This document shows, one piece after another, positions 56,521 to 64,000 of a DNA stretch of 64,000 nucleotides. Position 1 is the stretch's first letter. Each line of letters starts with the position of its first letter. The translations under genes were made by a program, and so were the position numbers. Location of the stretch: the NCBI GenBank assembly GCA_031216915.1, contig CM062296.1:144378344-144442343 (forward strand), written 5' to 3'. Under the pieces are notes generated by a model. The model had not been told where the DNA came from. It worked only from the letters and a program-made list of their open reading frames with translations, and did no database searches. Origin of the DNA: Pictodentalium vernedei. Lineage: Eukaryota; Mollusca; Scaphopoda; Dentaliida; Dentaliidae.

Positions 56521-58007
56521 ATTTGATTAATATTTGGGCTCCCTGGTAGAGCCCCAATTATTACTTAGTGCAATATGGTATTCTTCTCATGAACCTCCAA
56601 TCAGAATCTTTTGATATATGGTATACATCATCCATAGGGGAGTCAGATTCAAGTTTGTTATAATGAAGTCTCTGGTTTAATATTTGGGCTACAGCATCCT
56701 TAGAGGGGTCAGATTATATACAGAACAACACACACGTGTCAATGGGTTAATCGATATGGCATGAGTGCCAGCACAGGAGGATAAAACGAGAGGTCTGCTT
56801 CTCGTTTTATCCTTCAGCGATGGCACAAGTACCATATTGATTAACCCATTCACATGTGTGTGTCGTTCTGTGTTTTTAACATGCCTTCACATCTAAAAAA
56901 TACAATTATTAGAAGGGACACTCAGCAATTCATTTGACAACTATCAACAAAAATAACTCATTTTAGCGCCAACCAAATTTGAGAAGGGAACCCATGTTAC
57001 TATTTCGTCCCCTGAGTTCCAATGTGTTCTGTGTGCTGACTGGAACATAGAACACATTGGAACCCAGGGTACAATTTTCAGCTATCGCTAGGGATTCAGA
57101 TTGGAATTGCGTTGCACAATTTGTAGAAAATTCCAGTGAAATTTCGCTTCTATTTAAAGAACGTCCATGAACGATTAACATTCCGCGCATATGTGCGGAA
57201 CAGTTTTTCATTTTCTGCATGGTTTAGTATTGCTGTAGATGAGACTTACATAGAACAGGCGTGTAATAAAAATTTGTTCAAATAAATTCCCTATGGGGGG
57301 GTGGGGGGAGGGGTGTGTGCAAATTTTAACTTGGTGCTATATTGGGAATATTCTCAAAATCTTTTCCTCCAGAACCACCAGTCAGAATCTTTTGTTATTA
57401 GGTGAAGGAAGGCAATTTTGGGTTTGTCCAAATGAAGGGTTAATTTTTGCGTTTTCTTTGGGAGCCCTAATTTTAACTTGGTGTAAAAGAGGAATATTCT
57501 TTAAAATGTTCTTTCAAATCACCATTCTCAATGTTTTGATATTTTGTATACAACATTCTAGCCAGGCTCAGATTCAAGTTTGTTCAAATCAAGTTCCTGG
57601 ATTCATATTTGGGCTCCCTATGGGGGCCCAAATTTTAACTTGGTGTAATATGACAAATAATCTTTAAAAAAAAATATCCTTCTTTAGATCCGCCATTTAG
57701 TATCTTTTGATATTTGGTATTAGGCATTCTGGGTGGACACGGAGGAGTTAGATTCAAGTTTGTTCAAGTTACGTACGTAGATTGATATTTGGCCTCCCTA
57801 GTTTTGCATTACTGGAAATCTAATCTTTGCATTATTTCTGTGGTAGTATCCCAGTACTAGATAAAAATCACCTGGCATGGACAACAGAGTTATAAATAAT
57901 TAAATAACTTCATTCCTCCGTAGTGTTAACTAGCCATAGATGCTAATTAAATCCTTCTTTAAACAACTTCAGTCAGGTGAACACCTCTGGCCTCATGGGG
58001 TCTCTCC
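56521..58007 (+). mobile_element. Family D copy, 5'-truncated and split by family H
   Basis: 56521-56712 and 57267-58007 join in the middle of the unit phrase 'ggggtcagattcaa(g)tttgttcaaat'. The 3' end gtcaggtgaacacctctggc and ctcatggggtctct is the family D terminus. A SINE scrap (gttttagaggtggaggaagc) precedes it. Confidence 0.65.
56713..57266 (+). repeat. Family H multi-hairpin element, fullest copy
   Basis: It runs from atatacagaacaacacacac to gaacaggcgtgtaataa. It has three hairpins: gttaatcgatatggca / taccatattgattaac around a gataaaacgagag / ctcgttttatc stem; cctgagttccaatgtgttct / agaacacattggaacccagg; and gttccgcacat-type (attccgcgcatatgtgcggaa). Confidence 0.75.
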
Positions 58008-58009
58008 TT

Positions 58010-58445
58010 TTTCAGGAGTTATGCTTCTTAGATTGTTTTCTTTTTGGTTGAGTTGTGTCAATGATATCTCCTATGTTTCGATGAAGGTTGATGGGCATCC
58101 GTCCATCTGTCTGTCATGATGTCAGCACAATATCTTGAACAAACATTACCTGCTTGGTCTGGAGTTTTACTCCAGAATGTCTTGGATAAGTTTGAGCATC
58201 ATTGCTGCCCAAATTTCTTTGCAGGAGTTATGCCCCTGAAATTGTTTTCTTGTTTGAATTTCCAACTTGTGGTGTCAGCACGATAACTTGAACAAACGTT
58301 ATCCAATTTTTACCAAATTTGGTCTGTGGGTTCTACTCGAGCATGTCTTGGATGAGTTCGAGAACCAATCCTGCCTAAATTTATTTTCTGGAGTTATGCC
58401 TCTTAGAATGTTTTCTTGTTTGATTTTCCGGCTTGCTCATGAAAA
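58010..58445 (+). repeat. Family L-like tandem units
   Basis: About 2.5 units of ~180 bases with 'ggagttatgcc(c/t)ct(t/g)a', 'gttttcttgttt', 'cagcacaata(t/a)cttgaacaaac', 'gtcttggataagtttgag'. Confidence 0.6.
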
Positions 58446-58840
58446 CTTATATAGGACATTTGCCATGAGCAGTGATGTTCATGCGTTTACCAAGTAATAA
58501 AAAGCATCAACAGCAAAATTTTTGCTTCACTAATTAAATTTTTGAGGATTATTCTTATAATTAGTATCTGGAATCTAATATGATTTCGTCTGTGGAAATA
58601 TTGCCCACCCATGGAAAGTGACCAGTGACCAGTGGCTGTACTGTACTTTTCCTTGCAGTCACTCAGGTAGGTTTTTTCTGTATAAACAATCTTATCTGGC
58701 TCTCTGGTCACCCAAACATAAATATGATATAATTCAACTATGTAAAAGTTTTGAGAGATAATTTTCATCCCCCGATGTTCTATTTCTTGTGTTATGAATT
58801 CAGAATCCATGTAATGTTTTTTAGTTTGCAGAACATTTTT
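58446..58840. other. Intron-like sequence, nothing recognised
   Basis: No exon or repeat was recognised. Confidence 0.5.
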
Positions 58841-60481
58841 AGCTCAACTTTGGGGAAGCCAAATTTGAGGTATTGTCATGGCCCGTCGTCCGTCTGCTGT
58901 GTCATCAACACGGCTCGGGCTAGAGACCGTATTTATGAACCGATCTTTACGAAAACTTCTTGGGTACCTTTGTTATCAACGTGGTACGAGAACGAGTGTT
59001 TTTGAGTCCGATCCGAAATTCAGGATGGCCGCTGGCAGCCATTTTGTACAAAATTAGGTGCAATCAGTTTTTTGCGCAGAACTTCCATATGAAAGCTCTG
59101 ATTTGAATAATTTTTTGTATGAATGTTTAGTACCATGGGATACATCACTTATAATACAGGTTTTTTTATCGGTAAATTATGCAAATTAGACTGACTTGGA
59201 TATATTTAGTGTTCCTTTCAGCACTGTAACTGCAAATGCCAATACGGCTCGGGCTAGAGGCCGTATTTATGAACCGATCTTTACGAAACTTCTTGGGTAC
59301 CTTTGTTATCACCATGGGACAAGAACGACTGTTTTGGGGTTCGGTCTGAAATTCAAGATGGCCACTGGCAGCCATTTTGTACAAAATTAGGTACAGTCAG
59401 GTTTTTGCACAGAACTTCCATATGAAAGCGCTGATTTGAATAATTTTGTGTGTGAATGTTTAGTACCATGGGATACATCACATATAATACAGGTTTTTTT
59501 TCTCGTGCATAAATTATGCCAATTAGACTAACTTTGATCTTTTAAGTGTTACTTTCAGTACTGTAACGGCAAATGCCAATACGGCTCGGGCTAGAGGCCG
59601 TATTTATGAACCGATTATCACGAAACTTCTTGGGTACCTTTGTTATCACCTTGGAACAAGAACGAGTGTTTCTGGGTGCGGTCCAAAATTCACGATGGCT
59701 GCCAGTAGCCATTTTGTACCTAAATTAGGTCCAATCAGTTTTTTGTACACAACTTCTATACGGCTCAGGCTAGAGGCTGTATTTATGAACCGATCTTTAC
59801 AAAACTTCTTGGGTACCTTTGTTATCACCGTGGGACGAGAACGAGTGTTTTTGGGTGTGGTCCAAAATTCAAGATGGCCATAAGGAGCCATTTTGTACCA
59901 AAATTAGTGCAATCAGTTTTTTGTACAGAACTTCTGTATGAAAGTTCTGATTTGAATAAATTTTTGTATGAATGTTTAATAACATGGAATACATCCCATA
60001 TAATACAGGGTTTTTTCTCGTGCAGAAATTATGCAAATTAGATGAATTTTGATTTATTCAGTGATACTTATACACAGTAAGTGCACATGTCAATACGGCT
60101 CGGGCTAGAGTCTGTATTTATGAACCAATCTTCACGAAACTTCTTAGGTACCTTTGTTATCACCTTGGGACAGGAACGAGTGTTTTTGGGTGCCTTTGTT
60201 ATCACTGTGCTCTGAGAACAAATATTTTTGGGTTCAGTCAGACCCACTCTGGGACTCAAAGATTTCTTTTCTAGTTTAGCATCTGACTGTCACCCACCTT
60301 TACAATACTTTACCTATACATTTCTTTCAGGCTACGGTCAGCATTTATGTAGAGACTGTTACAATACTTTATATGTACCTTTGTTATCAGGTCATTACCT
60401 AGATGTTTGTCATTGCTGTGTCACATACTATACATGTACATGTCTTAAACAAGTTGAGCTACAGTGTCATTGACACTTTCA
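58841..60481 (+). mobile_element. Family C tandem-cored element
   Basis: It starts agctcaactttggggaagcc and ends gtcattgacactttca, T-flanked. Units start near 58915, 59249 and 59588, then a short unit at 59768 and another at 60104. It ends only 48 bases before a CADPS exon. Confidence 0.75.
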
Positions 60482-60529
60482 TTTTTACAACTTTAAACTG
60501 AAGATTAATTTTCATTTTTATATTTACAG

Positions 60530-60568
60530 GCTTTACACTTGTGTGCCCTAGATAGTGGTTCAAATATT
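60530..60568 (+). CDS. CADPS: CAPS/CADPS 39-nt micro-exon
   Basis: Acceptor ttcatttttatatttacag, donor gtgagt. Thirteen codons read ALHLCALDSGSNI. The exon joins in phase 0 at both ends after DCKNK. It sits where vertebrate CAPS, as I recall, has an xKLCSMEMGQE-like segment. Short length lowers certainty, but splice sites, phase and the LCAL/LCSM match agree. A phase-0/phase-0 39-nt exon could be skipped without breaking the frame. Confidence 0.78.
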
Positions 60569-60656
60569 GTGAGTATTTTGTGTCTCAGTTCCTTTTCACT
60601 ATTGTGCATGTTAATATATTTGTTTGTGAAGTAGCACTTTTGTAATTTCGGAGATA

Positions 60657-60922
60657 TTTTTATACTAAAACCAACGGCCCAGACTTAGCTGGTGCAGCCT
60701 CAATATTATTAAGGGCCAAACACAAATTTTTGAATCCCCCCAATCCCCAAAATTTGCACACAATGCCGAAAATTAAAAGTCCTATCTGGCCCTCCATACC
60801 TTCAGTACTTGCGTATGTGCAGTACCCAGGAAGAGACCAGAATTGGTACAAACATCATTCTTCTGTTTGTCCCAAAGTCAGTAACAACTGAACTGACATC
60901 TGTGCTTTAAATTCTCATTTTT
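60657..60922 (+). mobile_element. Diverged DIRS left-end fragment
   Basis: It aligns with 36727-36985: 'cccagacttagctggtg', 'gggccaaacacaaattttt', 'ccccaatccccaaaatttgc', 'atctgtgctttaaattctca'. Similarity passes the inner border of the terminal repeat (36923), so it is the left end of a related element, cut off at the family C start. Confidence 0.85.
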
Positions 60923-63900
60923 AGCTCAACTTTGACGTAGTCAAATTTGAGGTTATGCCATGGCCTGTCGTCCATCTGTCCGTCTGGATGTCTGTCCGTC
61001 CATCAACAATTCAATATGGCTCGGGCTAGAGGCTGTATTTATGAACCAATCTTTACGAAACTTCTTGGGTTCCTTTGTTATCACCGTGGGACGAGAACGA
61101 GTGTTTTTGGGTGGGGTCCAAAATTCAAGATAGCCACCAGCAGCATTTTGTACCGAAATTAGTGCAATCAGTTTTTTGTACAGAACTTCTGTATGAAAGT
61201 TCTGATTTGAATAAATGTTTGTATGAATGTTTAGTAACATGGACTACATCACATACATACAGGTTTTTTTCTCGTGCAGAAATTATGCAAATTAGGTGAA
61301 CTTTGATTTATTCATTCCTACTTATACACAGTAAGTACACATGTCAATATGGCTTGGGCTAGGGACTGTATTCATGAACCGATCTTCATGAAACTTCTTG
61401 GGTACTTTTGTTATCACCTTGGGATGAGAACAAGTGTTTTTGGGTGCGGACCGAAATTCAAGATGGCTGCTGGTGGCCCTTTTGTATCGAAATTAGGTAC
61501 AATCATTTTTTTGTACAGACCTTCTATACGGCTCGGGTTAGATGCTGTATTTATGAACCGATCTTTACGAAACTTCTTGGGTACCTTTGGTATCACCGTG
61601 GGACGAGAACGAGTGTTTTTGGGTGCAGTCTAAAATTCAAGATGGCCACCTGCAGCCATTTTGTACCAAAATTAGTGCAATCAGTTTTTTAGCTCATCTT
61701 GACAAAGTCAAGCTGAGCTAATCTCATTGCTCTCCGTCCGTCGTCCGTCGTTCGTCAACACCATGTTTTGGTCTTCTCCTCCAAAACCACTCGGCCAATT
61801 CAAGTGAAAGTTTGTGTGAGTGATGGTCCCAAAGGAGCATTTCATTTTTGTACAACTCAACATGCCCAGCCCCATAGGGAGGGAGTGGGGGAAAAAGCTC
61901 CAAAATATTTTTAAAATCTTTTTCTCATGAACCAATGTGTACAATGACTTGATATTTGTTATGAAGCTTCCTTTTGAGGTGTAGAATCAAGTTTGTTCAA
62001 ACGAAGTTCGTGAAGTAATATTTGGCTTTGTAATGGGAGGGGTAAGATTTTTGGCCCTGCCCAAAATTTCTATTTTCTGAACCGATGGTCCGGTTTGAAC
62101 CAAATTTGGTATGTGGTATTATTGGGTCATAAGTACTTGACCCATGCAAAAAAAAGAAAATTCCCCATCCCCATGGGAACCCTGGGAGCTAAAAATAGAA
62201 ATATTTTCAAACGCCCATATTTCCCAAACCACACTGAACAGAGAGCTTTTATTTGGTATGAAGTATTCTTAGGACCAGTAGAATTGAGTGGTGAAAAAAA
62301 ATTGCCGTCGGTTTTGTTAGGGTGTTCTGTAATGGGCATCGAACAAATTCTGAGTCAGCATATTTGCAAAAAAATTTTAAAATCTTTTCTCCAGAACCAA
62401 TCATCAGAATCTTTTGCTATTCGCTATAAAGCATTCATATGGGGGTCAGATAGAAGTTTGTTAAAATAAAGCCCATTGGTTCATATTTGGGCTCAATACA
62501 GGAGCCCAAATTGTTTACATAGGGTAATATGGGGAATATTCTTTAACAATCTTCTTCTTCAGAACCACCCGTCAGAATCTTTTAATGTTTGCTGTACATC
62601 ATTGTTATGAGGATCAGATTAAAGATTGTTCAAACCAAGTCCCTAGGTTAATATTTGGGCTTCCTACAGAAGCCAAAATTTTAACTTTGTTCAGTATGGG
62701 GGATAATTTAAAAAAATCTTCTTCTTCAGTTCCACCAGTCAGAATGCTTTCATATTTGGTATGCAACATCTCTAGGGGGGTCAGATTCAAGTTTGTTCAA
62801 ATCAGTTCCCTAGGTATATATTTCGGCTCGCTATGATAACCCAAATTTTTACTTAGTGCGATATGAGGAAATTTCTTTAAAAATCTTCTTCTTCAGATCC
62901 ACCAGTTGGAATGCTTTCATATTTGGTATACAACATCTCTAGGGGGATCAGATTCAAGTTTGTTCAATTCGAGTGCCTGGGTTAATATTTGGGCTCCATA
63001 TGGGAACCTGAAATTTAACTTAGTACAGTATGATGGAAGTTCTTAAAAAATCTTCTTCTTGAGATCCCCTAGTCAGAATGCTTTCATATTTGGTATACAC
63101 CATCTCTAGGGGGTCAGATTCAAGTTTGTTCAAATCAGATCCATAGGTTAATATTTGGGCTTGCTATGGTAGCCCAAATTTTAACTTAGTGCAATTCGAA
63201 GAAATATCTTTAAAATTTCTCTTCTTCAGATCCAACAGTCAAAATACTTTCATATTTGGTACACAACATTTCTAGGGAAGTCAGATAGAACTGTGTTCAA
63301 ATCGAGAGCCTGGGTTAATATTTGGGCTCCCTAGCCGGAATTGGCCATTTTGCTGAAGAATTAAAAATTTTGTATTCAGTACCCTCTAGAGGTGTGTAAA
63401 GAAGATTAATCCACATAGGTTGTATAAAGGGGCTTCATAGGGGAGCTCTACATTATGATCAACTGAAGAAAAGGCATGATGCCTGGATTATTTTTGTCAC
63501 TCCTGAGGGACGAGAGGATTGACAGTGTAGCCTATGGATATGGATTGCTTGATGTGGACTCATTCTTCGACTCTGTTCATATTGTGTTCTGTTCAAGATG
63601 AGCGCTTCAGGCCCCGTGGGGCCTCTTGTTTGTACAGAACTTCTGTATGAAAGTTCTGATTTGAATAAATTTTTGTGTGAATGTTTAGTAACATGGAATA
63701 CATCACATATAATATGGGCTTTTTTCTCATGCAGAAATTATGCAAATTAGATGAACTTTTATTTATTCAGTTCTACTTTTACACAGTAAGTACACATGTC
63801 AATACGGCTCGGGCTAGGGGCTGTATTTATGAACCGATCTTCACAAAACCTCTTGGGTACCTTTGTTATCACCTTGGGACGAGAACGAGTGTTTTTTGGT

Positions 63901-64000
63901 GCAGTCCGAAATTCAAGATGTCTGCCACTGGGTATTTTATACCGAAATTAGGTTTTTTGTACAGAACTTCTAGGACTATGTTTGTTATCATCATGGGATG
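60923..64000 (+). mobile_element. Family C element split by family D, runs off the window
   Basis: 60923-61690 has the agctcaactttgacgtag start and units near 61020, 61358 and 61538. 63629-64000 resumes with ttgtacagaacttctgtatg, the phrase that normally follows aatcagttttt. Its 3' end lies beyond the window. Confidence 0.72.
61691..63628 (+). mobile_element. Family D element, full length, inside family C
   Basis: It starts agctcatcttgacaaagtca, followed by ccgtccgtcgtccgtcg. Units of ~167 bases (cttcttcagatccaccagt, ggtcagattcaagtttgttc) follow from about 62380. It ends gatgagcgcttc then aggccccgtggggcctcttg, a perfect 7-bp terminal stem. T residues flank both sides. Confidence 0.75.

Larger units (their letters stand above)
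31653..60568 (+). other. CADPS: CADPS gene segment: five confident exons and four introns
   Basis: The exons total 606 nt (202 codons), begin and end on codon boundaries, and join at phases 1, 2, 2 and 0. Introns are about 4.6, 12.8, 4.3 and 6.6 kb. All four carry GT...AG ends. Intron 2 holds the DIRS element and intron 4 the Ginger-like element, which together with MITEs explain much of their length. Neither gene end is in the window: about 1,000 codons are expected upstream and about 200 downstream in the family. Confidence 0.9.

Overview
This is eukaryotic, intron-rich, AT-rich DNA, most likely from a mollusc and probably a bivalve. The clues are tRNA-derived SINEs ending in AATAAATAAATA tails, many hairpin MITEs, and tandem-cored elements that start AGCTCA(A/C) and carry TCCGTCCGTC tracts, of a style I associate with bivalve and other lophotrochozoan genomes. 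The organism is inferred from style only.

The one host gene is on the + strand. Five exons (31653-31809, 36450-36591, 49429-49584, 53846-53957, 60530-60568) join without a phase break into 202 codons of the MUN-domain region of CAPS/CADPS, the calcium-dependent secretion activator that primes dense-core vesicles. Two further candidate exons (7716-7799, 15708-15757) have good splice sites and matching phases but were not recognised by homology. Everything else is intron, and most of it is repeats.

Three coding-type mobile elements were found. (1) A 6.1-kb DIRS tyrosine-recombinase retrotransposon (36723-42844) lies in the intron between the second and third exons. It has inverted terminal repeats, an internal complementary region, a broken gag, a broken RT-RNase H and only the last ~53 codons of the recombinase. 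(2) A Ginger-like, integrase-type DNA transposon (54393-56236) has TG...CA ends, a TATG target duplication and a decayed transposase. (3) A diverged second DIRS left end lies at 60657-60922.

The remaining sequence is a mosaic of non-autonomous families, named here for convenience. 'TTAA hairpin MITE' types I, II and III have ends CCCTTTACC...GGTAAAGGG, TTAA targets and a central palindrome (piggyBac-like). 'Family B' has CTGGT ends and TTAA targets. 'Family F' is another TTAA element. 'Family C' (337-bp units) and 'family D' (167-bp units) share an AGCTCA start and a 3' terminal hairpin, and look Helentron/HINE-like. There are tRNA-headed SINEs, and a headless 'G' SINE-like family with the same 3' tail. 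'H', 'I', 'J', 'L', 'M' and 'N' are unclassified hairpin or tandem families.

Nested insertions give a relative chronology. Examples are L<-MITE I<-D at 45895-49165, B<-C at 12685-15170, C<-D at 60923-64000, D<-H at 56521-58007 and D<-SINE at 53358-53658. No prokaryotic feature, CRISPR array, rRNA or free-standing tRNA gene was seen.
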